A stretch of DNA of 64,000 nucleotides from Mesorhizobium sp. WSM3860 (lineage in GTDB: Bacteria > Pseudomonadota > Alphaproteobacteria > Rhizobiales > Rhizobiaceae). The notes under the pieces were generated by a model. That model did not search any database, was not told where the DNA came from, and worked only from the letters and a program-made list of their open reading frames with translations. The position numbers were made by a program, and so were the translations under genes. Of this stretch, positions 9,221-17,762 are shown piece after piece. The stretch is from the NCBI RefSeq assembly GCF_002294995.1, contig NZ_NSGF01000004.1:62001-126000 (forward strand), read 5' to 3'. Each line of letters starts with the position of its first letter. Position 1 is the stretch's first letter.

Positions 9221-9997
9221 ATGTCAGTTGAGAGAACCACGGCCGCGGGCGGCATGGAAACCTCCTATGGTTTCAGGAAGGTGGGCGCGGGCGACAAGCA
9301 GTCGCTCGTCAACGACGTCTTCCACAAGGTGGCCAATCGATACGACCTGATGAACGATCTGATGTCGGGCGGGTTGCACCGGCTGTGGAAGGACGCAATG
9401 GTCGCCTGGCTCAACCCCCCGAAGCGGCCGGGCTGGAAGGTGCTCGACGTCGCCGGCGGCACCGGCGACATCGCCTTCCGCATCATCGAGGCCAGCCATC
9501 GCCAGGCGCATGCCACGGTGCTCGACATTAACGGCTCGATGCTCGAAGTCGGCCGCGACAGGGCCGAGAAGAAAGGCGTTTCGGAAAACACCGATTTCGT
9601 CGAGGCCAATGCCGAAGCGCTGCCGTTCGAGGACGGCACCTTCGACGCGTATACGATCGCGTTCGGCATCCGCAACGTGCCGCGCATCGATGTGGCGCTG
9701 AGCGAGGCTTTTCGTGTGCTGAAGCGCGGCGGACGCTTCCTATGCCTGGAGTTTTCCGAGGTCGACATGCCGCTGCTCGACAAGGCCTACGAGGCCTGGT
9801 CGTTCAACGCCATCCCCAAGATCGGCAGGGCGGTGACCGGCGACGGCGAGCCTTACTCCTACCTGGTCGAATCGATCCGCAAGTTCCCGAACCAGCAGAA
9901 CTTCGCGGCGATGATTGGTCGGGCCGGCTTCGATCGGGTCACTTTCCGCAACTATTCGGGCGGCATCGCGGCGCTCCATTCGGGCTGGAAGCTTTGA
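9221..9997 (+). CDS. ubiE: ubiquinone biosynthesis C-methyltransferase UbiE
   Basis: SAM-dependent C-methylation of the benzoquinol ring in ubiquinone synthesis. It is 258 aa. The UbiE signature [17 protein letters not shown] lies at residues 41-57, and SAM motif I is [10 protein letters not shown] at 74-83. [14 protein letters not shown] and FGIRNV follow in the usual order. ATG at 9221 is chosen over the upstream in-frame TTG/ATG region because the family start ([10 protein letters not shown]) follows shortly. ubiB lies 13 bases downstream, an arrangement common in alphaproteobacteria. Confidence 0.95.
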   Translation: MSVERTTAAGGMETSYGFRKVGAGDKQSLVNDVFHKVANRYDLMNDLMSGGLHRLWKDAMVAWLNPPKRPGWKVLDVAGGTGDIAFRIIEASHRQAHATVLDINGSMLEVGRDRAEKKGVSENTDFVEANAEALPFEDGTFDAYTIAFGIRNVPRIDVALSEAFRVLKRGGRFLCLEFSEVDMPLLDKAYEAWSFNAIPKIGRAVTGDGEPYSYLVESIRKFPNQQNFAAMIGRAGFDRVTFRNYSGGIAALHSGWKL

Positions 9998-10010
9998 GGC
10001 AGGGCGTCCG

Positions 10011-11585
10011 ATGACCAGCGTTGGCGCCGGCTTTCGGCTCGCCAGGGCCGGCTGGGTGCTGGTCCGCGAGGGCGTCGTCGCGGCGCTGCCCGGCGAAGAG
10101 CTTTCCGGTATGCCGAAGCTCGGCTGGCGGCTGGCGCGCGTGCTCACCCGCCGCCGCGCCCGAAGCCATCTGCGCGGCGACCGGCTGGCGCAGGCGGTGG
10201 TGCGGCTGGGGCCATCCTATGTGAAGCTCGGCCAGTTCCTCGCCACGCGGCCCGACGTTGTCGGCAACGACATGGCGGTCGACCTTGCGCTGCTGCAGGA
10301 CAAGATGCACACCTTCCCGAAGGCGGAAGCGGTCGCGGCGATCGAAGCCTCGCTCGGGCGCAGGATCGAGGATCTCTACGCAACCTTCGGCGAGCCGGTG
10401 GCGGCGGCCTCGATCGCCCAGGTGCACGGCGCCGAAGTCGTTCGCGACGGAAAGGCTTCACGGGTCGCGGTGAAGGTCATCCGCCCCGGCGTGCGCCATC
10501 GCTTCTTCCAGGATCTCGAGAGCTACTTCCTCGCCGCCCGCCTGCAGGAGAAGTACATCCCCTCCTCGCGCCGCCTGCGGCCGATCGAGGTGACCCAGAC
10601 GCTGGCGCAGACCACCAAGGTCGAGATGGACATGCGGCTCGAGGCGGCCGCGTTTTCCGAACTCGCCGAAAACACCAAGGACGATCCGGGCTTCCGCGTG
10701 CCGGCGGTCGATTGGGAACGGACCGGCCGCGACGTGATCACCATGGAGTGGATCGACGGCGTCAAGATGAACGATCTGACCGGCCTTGCCGCCGCCGGTC
10801 ACGACCTCAAGACGATCGCCGCCAACCTCGTCCAGTCGTTCCTCAGGCACACGCTGCGCGACGGCTTCTTCCATGCCGACATGCACCCGGGCAACCTGTT
10901 CGTCGAGCCGGACGGCACCATCGTTGCCGTCGATCTCGGCATTGCCGGCAGGCTCGGCAAGAAGGAGCGGCGTTTTCTGGCCGAGATCCTCTACGGCTTC
11001 ATCGTGCGCGACTACCGGCGCGTCGCCGAGGTGCATTTCGAGGCCGGCTATGTGCCGCGCCAGCACAATGTCTCGGCCTTTGCGCAAGCGATCCGCGCCA
11101 TCGGCGAGCCGATCCACGGCCAGTCCGCCGACACAATCTCGATGGCCAAGCTTCTGACACTGCTGTTCGAGGTCACCGACCTCTTCGACATGGCGACGCG
11201 GACCGAGCTGGTGCTTTTGCAAAAGACCATGGTGGTGGTCGAAGGCGTCGCCCGCACGCTCGATCCGGCCTTCAACATGTGGAAGACTTCGGAGCCGGTG
11301 GTCAGCGACTGGATCGCGGGCAATCTCGGCCCGCGCGGCGTGCTCTCCGACGCGCGGGACGCCAGCAAGGCGTTGATGTCGCTAGCGAGGCAGGCGCCGG
11401 ACATTGCGGTTCGGACCGAGCGGCTGTCGCGTGAAATCGACCTGATGGCCGAGCATGGCCTGCGCTTCGACGAGGCGACCGCTCGCGCAATCGGCAAGGC
11501 CGAGGCGCGCCACACCCGCTCCGGCCGCGTAGCGCTGTGGGTAATAGCGCTGACGCTGATTTACATGGCGTGGCAGATTGTCTGA
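10011..11585 (+). CDS. ubiB: UbiB/ABC1 family atypical kinase, ubiquinone biosynthesis
   Basis: Membrane-associated atypical protein-kinase-like ATPase needed for ubiquinone synthesis, 524 aa. The signature KxGQ motif (KLGQFLATRPD, near residue 72) and the alanine-rich nucleotide loop AAASIAQVHGA (near 130) distinguish it from true protein kinases. The catalytic loop is HADMHPGNLF (near 288) and the metal motif VAVDLG (near 306). The C terminus ends in one hydrophobic helix (LWVIALTLIYMAWQIV). The start is ATG at 10011, just after the ubiE stop. It probably shares a transcript with ubiE and perhaps coaBC. Confidence 0.93.
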   Translation: MTSVGAGFRLARAGWVLVREGVVAALPGEELSGMPKLGWRLARVLTRRRARSHLRGDRLAQAVVRLGPSYVKLGQFLATRPDVVGNDMAVDLALLQDKMHTFPKAEAVAAIEASLGRRIEDLYATFGEPVAAASIAQVHGAEVVRDGKASRVAVKVIRPGVRHRFFQDLESYFLAARLQEKYIPSSRRLRPIEVTQTLAQTTKVEMDMRLEAAAFSELAENTKDDPGFRVPAVDWERTGRDVITMEWIDGVKMNDLTGLAAAGHDLKTIAANLVQSFLRHTLRDGFFHADMHPGNLFVEPDGTIVAVDLGIAGRLGKKERRFLAEILYGFIVRDYRRVAEVHFEAGYVPRQHNVSAFAQAIRAIGEPIHGQSADTISMAKLLTLLFEVTDLFDMATRTELVLLQKTMVVVEGVARTLDPAFNMWKTSEPVVSDWIAGNLGPRGVLSDARDASKALMSLARQAPDIAVRTERLSREIDLMAEHGLRFDEATARAIGKAEARHTRSGRVALWVIALTLIYMAWQIV

Positions 11586-11658
11586 CCGTCCGCCGCCTTG
11601 CTGCGGTTTGATTGCGTTGCTATCATTGCTTGCGCTAATTTGAAGCGGGTGCAATCAG

Positions 11659-13131
11659 ATGGCCAGCATCACGATCCGCAACCTCGACGACGGGATCAAG
11701 GACCTGCTGCGCCAGCTGGCCGCCGAAAACGGCTGCTCCATGGAGGAGCAGGCACGGGTGATGATCCGGGCGGCGGTTGAGGGCCGGGCAGGGCAGGCCG
11801 ACCGCATCGACCAGATCGAGAAGACGCTGCGTGCGCTGACCGGCCCCGGCCAGCCAGCATCGCCCGCCTCTGCCGGGTCAAGCCAGCGATCAATCCGGGG
11901 AACGCTTTCGGGCAAACGCATCCTGCTCGTCATCGCCGGCGGCATCGCCGCCTACAAATCGCTCGACCTGATCCGGCGCCTGCGCGAGCGCGGCGCTTCC
12001 GTCCGGGTGGTGATGACGTCGGCCGCGCAGGAATTCGTCACCACGCTGTCGGCCGGCGCGCTTTCGGCCGACCATGTCTTCACCGAGCTGTTCGACCGCA
12101 ACGACGAGCACGATGTCGGCCACATAAGACTGTCGCGCGAAGCCGATCTGCTGGTCGTGGCGCCGGCCACCGCCGACCTGATGGCGAAGCTCGCCAACGG
12201 CCATGCCAATGATCTTGCCTCCACGGTGCTGCTTGCGACCGACAAGAAGGTGCTGATGGCGCCGGCGATGAATCCGAAGATGTGGTCGCATCCGGCGACG
12301 CGGCGCAACCGGGCGACCCTGCAGAAGGACGGCATTGCCTTCGTCGGACCGGCCAAGGGCGAGATGGCGGAAAGCAACGAGGCGGGCGAAGGCCGCATGG
12401 CCGAGCCGCTGGAAATCGTGGCCGCGATCGAGGCGATGCTTGACGAGAAGCCGAAGCCGCTTGCGGGCCGCAGGATCATCGTCACCTCGGGGCCGACGCA
12501 TGAGCCGATCGACCCGGTGCGCTACATCGCCAACCGCTCGTCCGGCAAGCAGGGCCATGCGATCGCGGCCGCGCTGGCGAAGCTCGGCGCCGATGTCCGG
12601 CTCGTGTCCGGTCCGGTGAACATCGCCGATCCAGCCGGGGTAAAGACCACGCATATCGAAACCGCGGCCGAGATGAAGGACGCGGTCGACAGCCTTTTGC
12701 CGGCGGACGCGGCGGTTTTCGTCGCCGCCGTCGCCGACTGGCGCACTGCGAATGCCGCCGGTGAAAAGATCAAGAAGGTGGCAGGGAAGGGGCCGCCGGC
12801 GCTGCAGATGATCGAGAATCCCGACATCCTGGCCGGCGTCGGCCATCATGCGCACAGACCCGGTCTTGTCGTCGGCTTTGCCGCCGAGACGCAGGACCTC
12901 CTCGGCAACGCCGAGGCCAAGCTCAGGAAGAAGGGCGCCGATCTCATCGTCGCCAACGACGTCTCGCATGGGAGCGGCGTCGGCCCTTCCGGCGTGATGG
13001 GCGGCGACCGCAACAAGGTGCGCATCGTCTCTCGCACCGGCGTCGAGGAGTGGCCTGAGATGGGCAAGGACGAGGTGGCGACACGGCTTGCCGCATTGAT
13101 TGCCGAGCGGCTGAAAGCCACAGTGGTTTAG
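11659..13131 (+). CDS. coaBC: CoaBC with N-terminal ribbon-helix-helix domain
   Basis: Bifunctional coenzyme A enzyme: phosphopantothenate-cysteine ligase (CoaB) and phosphopantothenoylcysteine decarboxylase (CoaC). Residues 1-44 form a FitA/Arc-type RHH domain (SITIRNLDD, then ENGCSMEEQARVMI). A Pro/Ser/Ala linker runs to about 78, then the CoaC flavodomain (LLVIAGGIAAYKSL, active-site His in HIRLSREADL, PAMNPKMW), then CoaB from about 276 (VTSGPTHEPIDPVRYI, VAAVADWR). The flap that usually carries ACGD reads GEMAESNEAGEGRM (234-247), without Cys; the only Cys of the protein is C26 in the RHH domain. No ATG, GTG or TTG lies near the CoaC start, so the fusion is real. The 490 aa length exceeds the usual ~400. 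The stop overlaps that of the converging MFS gene. Confidence 0.92.
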   Translation: MASITIRNLDDGIKDLLRQLAAENGCSMEEQARVMIRAAVEGRAGQADRIDQIEKTLRALTGPGQPASPASAGSSQRSIRGTLSGKRILLVIAGGIAAYKSLDLIRRLRERGASVRVVMTSAAQEFVTTLSAGALSADHVFTELFDRNDEHDVGHIRLSREADLLVVAPATADLMAKLANGHANDLASTVLLATDKKVLMAPAMNPKMWSHPATRRNRATLQKDGIAFVGPAKGEMAESNEAGEGRMAEPLEIVAAIEAMLDEKPKPLAGRRIIVTSGPTHEPIDPVRYIANRSSGKQGHAIAAALAKLGADVRLVSGPVNIADPAGVKTTHIETAAEMKDAVDSLLPADAAVFVAAVADWRTANAAGEKIKKVAGKGPPALQMIENPDILAGVGHHAHRPGLVVGFAAETQDLLGNAEAKLRKKGADLIVANDVSHGSGVGPSGVMGGDRNKVRIVSRTGVEEWPEMGKDEVATRLAALIAERLKATVV

Positions 13132-14606
13132 CTGGCGGCTGCCTGCGGTCGCATTGGCGGCAGCGCGATCCGCAGCGCGGCGATGCAGCCCAGGATCCCA
13201 AGCGGCACGAAAGCCAGGAACAGCCAGCCGGCGACGCCTGCGGCCGCGTCGCGATTGAGGCCTTCCGAGAAGCCGCTGGCGTTGGCCACGATGCCGGCAA
13301 GCGCCGCGCCCACCGCGTAGCCGATGCGCTGCATGGTCGGCACGGCGGCCGAGGCGATCGTCTGTTCACCGTCGCGGGCCGAAGCGACGATGACGCGCGT
13401 CAGGAACGGCCAGCAGACGCCGAAGCCGCCGCCCTGCAGCAGGGCGCAGAGCAGGATCAGCGGGATCGAGCCCGCCGGGATGGAGTAGGCGAAGCCGGCG
13501 AGTCCGGAGGCGATCATCAGCGCGCCGACGACGATGATCAGCCTTTCGCGCTCCAGCGGCGCATTGGCGATGAGGATCGACAGGATCGACCAGGCGATGG
13601 ATTCGGCGGCGATGATATAGCCGGTGGTCAGGATCGGAATGCCGTGCAGCGTGGTCAAAAGCAGCGGCCCGTAAATGGTGAAGGTGCAGGTGGCCACGGA
13701 GAAGGCCGCAACCATCGTCATGCCTGAACCAAGCGGCGTGCGCCATGAGAACAAGGGTGACGGGAACAGGCGCGAGCGCGGCCTGAGGGCATCGATGCGG
13801 ATGAACAGCGCCAGGCCGATCAGCCCGAACGCCAGCAGCAGCGACGAGCGCAGCAGGGCGATGTCGATGCCGGCGGCGGCGATCAGCACGACGGCGATGG
13901 CGAGACAGGCAAGCGCCGGATAGGGAAAGGGTGGCGCCGTGCCGCTGCCCGCCTGCGGCCTCGTCGCCTCCGGCGTGTCCAGCACGATGAAGCTCGCCAG
14001 CGCCATCGCCGCGCCGCCGAACGTGAAGACGCCAAAGGCCCAGCGCCACGACAGAAACTCGGTCATGACAGCACCGAGCATCGGTCCGCTGAAGGCGGCG
14101 ACGCCCCAGATCGCCGACATGATGCCGAAGAGCTGCGGCCAGATGTTGCGCGGAAAGAGACGCTCGACCGAAACGAAGGCGAGCGACACGAGCGCGCCGC
14201 CGCCAAGTCCCTCGACCAGCCGCCCGGCGAGAAAGAACGGCATGGAGGGTGCCGTGGCGCAAATCAGCGCGCCTGCCGCGTAGAGCAGGGCGGCGACCAT
14301 CATGTTGGAGCGCAGCGCGACATAGCTCACCAGCCGCCCGGCCGCGGCACCAGCGACGATGGCGCCGAGCTCATAGATCGCCAGCGACCAGCCAACGAGC
14401 TGCACGCCGGCCAGCTCGCCGACCATGGCCGGCATCACCGTCGCCAACATCGTCTCGTTGGTGGCATGCAGCAGGATGCCGAGACTGACGAAGCAGAAGC
14501 GCGCCAGGTCGCCGCTTGCCCACAGCGCCCGCCAGTCCACCTTGTTGCTGGCCACCTTGCCGCCGCCTGCTGCCGTCACGTCGATCTCCCGCTTGCTTTT
14601 CCGCAA
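13128..14606 (-). CDS. MFS transporter, DHA2-like drug exporter
   Basis: 492 aa integral membrane protein with about fourteen hydrophobic segments, the layout of the 14-TM drug:H+ antiporter branch. The N terminus is cytoplasmic and basic (MRKSKREIDVTAAGG). TM1 contains ILLHATNETMLATVMPAM, resembling the D/E-containing TM1 of exporters, and GRLVEGLGGGALVSLAF near residue 130 corresponds to the antiporter motif C region. The substrate is unknown. Its stop codon (complement of TTA, 13128-13130) overlaps the coaBC TAG by four bases in total. It has no obvious operon partner. Confidence 0.82.
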   Translation of the reverse strand: MRKSKREIDVTAAGGGKVASNKVDWRALWASGDLARFCFVSLGILLHATNETMLATVMPAMVGELAGVQLVGWSLAIYELGAIVAGAAAGRLVSYVALRSNMMVAALLYAAGALICATAPSMPFFLAGRLVEGLGGGALVSLAFVSVERLFPRNIWPQLFGIMSAIWGVAAFSGPMLGAVMTEFLSWRWAFGVFTFGGAAMALASFIVLDTPEATRPQAGSGTAPPFPYPALACLAIAVVLIAAAGIDIALLRSSLLLAFGLIGLALFIRIDALRPRSRLFPSPLFSWRTPLGSGMTMVAAFSVATCTFTIYGPLLLTTLHGIPILTTGYIIAAESIAWSILSILIANAPLERERLIIVVGALMIASGLAGFAYSIPAGSIPLILLCALLQGGGFGVCWPFLTRVIVASARDGEQTIASAAVPTMQRIGYAVGAALAGIVANASGFSEGLNRDAAAGVAGWLFLAFVPLGILGCIAALRIALPPMRPQAAAS

Positions 14607-14639
14607 CTCATCCGCATTGCGAACGAGGCTCTATTGTTT

Positions 14640-14688
14640 GAGCATGATCTGTTCCGAAAACCGGGTTCCACTTTTCGGGATCATGCTC
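14640..14688. repeat. RIME-like palindromic intergenic element
   Basis: Perfect outer arms GAGCATGATC (14640-14649) and GATCATGCTC (14679-14688), inner arms CCGAAAA (14654-14660) and TTTTCGG (14672-14678), and core ACCGGGTTCCAC. It can fold into one long interrupted hairpin. A related element with different arms but a similar core is at 56047-56097. It lies in the gap between the MFS gene and the DUF992 gene. Confidence 0.8.
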
Positions 14689-14773
14689 CAGATCCAGTTC
14701 GGCAGGGCTTGTAGAACCTCAAGCGCAGTTGAGCTCAAGAGGCTTTTTCGGCGATATCGGCGAGCAGCGCGCT

Positions 14774-14806
14774 AAAAAATTCGGCCCGGAACGAGGGTCC
14801 CGGGCC
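14774..14806 (-). terminator. rho-independent terminator of the DUF992 gene
   Basis: On the minus strand, GGCCCGG and CCGGGCC (complement of 14783-14789 and 14800-14806) form a 7-bp GC stem with a 10-base loop. It is followed by GAATTTTTTAG, a run of six T. It lies 28 bases beyond the DUF992 stop codon. Confidence 0.85.
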
Positions 14807-14833
14807 ATATCGATGCTGATTGATTTGAAAGTT

Positions 14834-15310
14834 TCACTTATAGGAGTGGACGAGGTCCAGCGAAGCCACGGCAACAGCGAGGTTGACGCCGGTCTGCGCC
14901 TGGACGCTCAGCGGCTCAAGCATGAAGGCGCCGTCGAGGCCGCCGACCAGAAGATTGGCGCCGCCGCCGGTCACGACGCTCGCCTCCGCGTTGACGCCGT
15001 AATAGCTGCCGGCGAGATCGCCCGCATCATGGTGGCGGGTGGCGGCGAGAACCGCCCAGACAAGCTGACCTTGATGCGTCCGGCCGATATCGACGCCAAG
15101 CTTGGAGATCATGCCCGTGTAGAGCTCGGCCGGACCGTGATGATAGGGGCGGAAGACGCAGGACACGCCCTTGTTGGAGGTGATGACGTAACCGGTGCCG
15201 CCGTCGATGGTGCAATCGAGCGTGCCGAGCCGGAGCGTGCCGGCGCTGACCGGAGAAGCGAGGACCGTGGCGGCAAGCGCGGCGGCGGCACAGGCAAGTG
15301 TCTTGATCAT
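14834..15310 (-). CDS. DUF992 family secreted protein
   Basis: 158 aa protein of a family common in rhizobia and without assigned function. A clear signal peptide (MIKTLACAAAALAATVLASPVSAG, cleavage after VSA near residue 23) precedes LRLGTLDCTIDGGTGYVI, the family's typical first strand. Two cysteines (in LDCTI and VSCVF) could form a periplasmic disulfide. The C-terminal half is Gly/Ala/Val-rich. AAAGGA precedes the ATG at 15310. It is monocistronic, with a strong terminator downstream. Confidence 0.85.
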   Translation of the reverse strand: MIKTLACAAAALAATVLASPVSAGTLRLGTLDCTIDGGTGYVITSNKGVSCVFRPYHHGPAELYTGMISKLGVDIGRTHQGQLVWAVLAATRHHDAGDLAGSYYGVNAEASVVTGGGANLLVGGLDGAFMLEPLSVQAQTGVNLAVAVASLDLVHSYK

Positions 15311-15501
15311 CGGAAATGTCCTTTCGCAACAAACGGCCCCGGTTTAACGGTCGAGGTGCGAGGAGCGTTCCGCCCAAAACTTGGCGCGAGCATGGCGAGC
15401 GCCAACGCATTGCCGTTGGCGGCTAACGGGCCGCCATCGGCGTGTCAGCGCCGCAATAGACCGATCGCGGGCGACGGCCCCTAGGCGGCCTCAGCTTCCG
15501 A

Positions 15502-16353
15502 TCAGCTGGCGCCGGCCGAGGTGCGCGACAGGCCATCCTTGGCGGGCTGGTAGTTCGGGTCGAGGTGGACCGCCTCGCGGTAGGACTTGGCCGCCCTTAC
15601 CTTGTCGCCGCGCCGCTCGTAGATCAGCGCCTGGTTGGCCCAGGCCTCGGCGTTCTTGCCGTCGAGCTTGATGGCCATGTTGAAATCGGCGAAGGCGTTG
15701 TCCTCGTCGTTCATGGCAAGATAGGAGAGGCCGCGGCCGTTGTAGGGCTCGGCTGCGTCCGGCGCCAGCGAGATGGCGGTCGAGAAATCCTCGATGGCGA
15801 ACTTGTGTTGGCCCTGGCTCTGATAGATCAGGCCGCGATTGTGGTAGGCGCGGGCGTCGGTCGTGTCGAGCTGGATGGCCTTTTGGAAATCGTTGAAGGC
15901 GTCGTTGACGCGGCCGGCCTTCCGATAGAGATTGCCGCGGCCGATATAGGCGGCGTCGTAATTGGCGTTGATCTGGATCGAGCGGTTATAGTCGGCAAGC
16001 GCTGCCTGCTGGTTGCCGAGGAAGCGCTGGATGAGCGCCCGGTTCGAATAGGCCTGATAGAAGTTCGGATTGAGCTGGATGGCGGTGTCGAAATCCTTGA
16101 GCGCCGCCTGGTACTGGCCGCCGCGGCCATAGGCGGAGCCGCGCACATTATAGCCCTCGGGATCCTGAGGATTGCGCTGGATGACAGCCGACAGCGAGGA
16201 GATGTTCTCGGTCGAGCCTTGCGCCTTGTCGATATTGTTGAACTCCCCCGTCGGGGCCGTCTGGCATGCTGCAAGGGTCAGGCCCGAAAGCAGGGCCGCC
16301 GTCAGGGCGAAGCCGCGAAAAGCGGTTCTGCGCTCCACGGTAATTGCGTTCAT
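15502..16353 (-). CDS. TPR-repeat lipoprotein
   Basis: 283 aa lipoprotein resembling NlpI-type TPR proteins. The signal peptide ends in the lipobox LTLAAC, with the acylated Cys near residue 29. Behind it, about five consecutive tetratricopeptide repeats run from residue 55 to 265 (for example AALKDFDTAIQLNPNFYQAY and AIEDFSTAISLAPDAAEPY). Such proteins scaffold envelope complexes; the partner here is unknown. ATG at 16353 is preferred because it places the signal peptide at the N terminus; the frame is open upstream but yields no signal sequence. Confidence 0.85.
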   Translation of the reverse strand: MNAITVERRTAFRGFALTAALLSGLTLAACQTAPTGEFNNIDKAQGSTENISSLSAVIQRNPQDPEGYNVRGSAYGRGGQYQAALKDFDTAIQLNPNFYQAYSNRALIQRFLGNQQAALADYNRSIQINANYDAAYIGRGNLYRKAGRVNDAFNDFQKAIQLDTTDARAYHNRGLIYQSQGQHKFAIEDFSTAISLAPDAAEPYNGRGLSYLAMNDEDNAFADFNMAIKLDGKNAEAWANQALIYERRGDKVRAAKSYREAVHLDPNYQPAKDGLSRTSAGAS

Positions 16354-16489
16354 CTCAGTCCTCACTGGCGCCGCGCCGTCAGGTCCGTCCCCTCTCCGAA
16401 CCGGCTCGAATGCATAAACAAAAAGGTGGCGGCGATTCCGCATCGCGCCACCCTCGGTATCCTTCGAAAAGGACGAAAAATTGGCGGTA

Positions 16490-16753
16490 TCAGCGCGGCG
16501 AACGCGATGCGCCGGCAGCACCAGCCGGAGCCGGGCGCGGGGTCATCGGCAGCAGGCCTTCGCGCTGGGCGCGCTTGCGGGCCAGCTTGCGGGCGCGGCG
16601 GACGGCTTCCGCCTTCTCGCGGGCACGCTTCTCGGACGGCTTTTCGTAGTGACCGCGCATCTTCATTTCGCGGAAAATACCTTCGCGCTGCATCTTCTTC
16701 TTCAGCGCGCGAAGCGCCTGATCAACGTTGTTGTCGCGGACGAGTACCTGCAC
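16490..16753 (-). CDS. rpsU: 30S ribosomal protein S21
   Basis: Small-subunit protein bS21, 87 aa, highly basic. The family core is [20 protein letters not shown], followed by [20 protein letters not shown]. The C-terminal Pro/Ala/Arg tail ([19 protein letters not shown]) is a common alphaproteobacterial extension. A GTG start at 16753 is chosen because bS21 begins (M)QVLVRDN and an AGACAGG Shine-Dalgarno lies about eight bases upstream. Upstream ATGs would add an 18-residue segment unlike bS21. Confidence 0.93.
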   Translation of the reverse strand: MQVLVRDNNVDQALRALKKKMQREGIFREMKMRGHYEKPSEKRAREKAEAVRRARKLARKRAQREGLLPMTPRPAPAGAAGASRSPR

Positions 16754-16931
16754 GTGCAATCCTGTCTTCGGGTTTGAAATCTCAGGCAAGCAGCCCATAG
16801 CCGCCATGCCTCCGCAGTGACCTGCACCGCGAATTGTGCCGGCTGATAGCAGAATCAGGCCGCGCTGTCCACCGTTGATTGCAGGAAACCGCGATCGGAA
16901 GTCCGAGCGCCTTGCCTAGCCAGTCTGAGCC

Positions 16932-17318
16932 TTAGGCGGTCGCCAGATGCAGGCGGGCGAAATCCTCAAAGAATTCGCCATAGTCGCAGGTGATTTCCTC
17001 GCCGGCCGCGATATCCCGGGTCGCTGTGGCGCCACCATATTGCGAGAAATCCGTGTTCGGCCGCTCGGAATGGTTCATGAAGCGGCCGTTGTCGACCTCA
17101 TAGACCATGAAATCCGGCTTGTCCGGGCTCGGATAGGCGTAGCGGTCGAGCAACTCCTTGAGATGCAGCGGCGCCTTCTCGTATTTCTCCATCGGGATCA
17201 GCCGGTCGAAATCGGGATCGAGCCGCCAGATGGAGGCGCCTTTCCTGACCGGCTCGGCGGCGAAAACGCCGACGCCTTCGATGGCGCTCTGGGCGACATA
17301 GGTTCTGATCAGCAGCAT
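16932..17318 (-). CDS. SET domain protein-lysine methyltransferase-like protein
   Basis: 128 aa, consisting of almost nothing but a SET domain. Motifs: EGVGVFAAEPVRKGASIW (residues 14-31, SAM-binding entry), NHSERPNTDF (near 88), and the C-terminal GEEITCDYGEFF containing the catalytic Tyr. Compact SET proteins occur in many bacteria; targets are generally unknown. There is no post-SET cysteine cluster. ATG at 17318 places the first motif at the usual position. It is a stand-alone gene downstream of an SDR relic. Confidence 0.85.
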   Translation of the reverse strand: MLLIRTYVAQSAIEGVGVFAAEPVRKGASIWRLDPDFDRLIPMEKYEKAPLHLKELLDRYAYPSPDKPDFMVYEVDNGRFMNHSERPNTDFSQYGGATATRDIAAGEEITCDYGEFFEDFARLHLATA

Positions 17319-17427
17319 CGTTCCGGTCCGTTTTCGACGGGGAAACCAAATCGTCAAAACGGACCGGAATGCAAGGCCCCATCGAGCTATTCCAGCGGAT
17401 GAGCATGGCTGCCGACGGTCAGATGAT

Positions 17428-17595
17428 TCACGTCCGATTGATCGAGACCCCGCCATCGGCAAACAGCGCCGCGCCGGTGGTGAAGCTGGAGGCGTCGGAG
17501 GCAAGGTAGAGTGCCGAACGGGCGATCTCTTCCGGCTGGGCCACACGCTTCAAGGCATGCAGGTTTTCGACAAATGTCCGCGACTCCTGCGTCTT
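17428..17595 (-). pseudogene. 3' relic of a short-chain dehydrogenase gene
   Basis: Only the last ~50 residues of an SDR remain: [18 protein letters not shown], followed by [20 protein letters not shown] and a TGA. This is the standard SDR C terminus. The Rossmann TGxxxGxG segment and the YxxxK catalytic site are absent, and upstream sequence changes abruptly into unrelated Arg/Ala-rich coding potential. It reads as the remnant of a deletion beside the sarcosine oxidase operon. Confidence 0.8.
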
Positions 17596-17762
17596 GAACG
17601 ATCGGAATGCGAGTTGTCGGGCAGGCGCCGCGCCGCCGCGGCGCAAAACGGCAAGCGCCGTCGCAAACAGCGCAAGGGTGGCAGCGGCGTTTCGCTAGTG
17701 ATACACCACGCGCGCCGGGGGATGCCCGGCCGAGATCCGCGATTTTTGGCGCGAGGCTGAAC

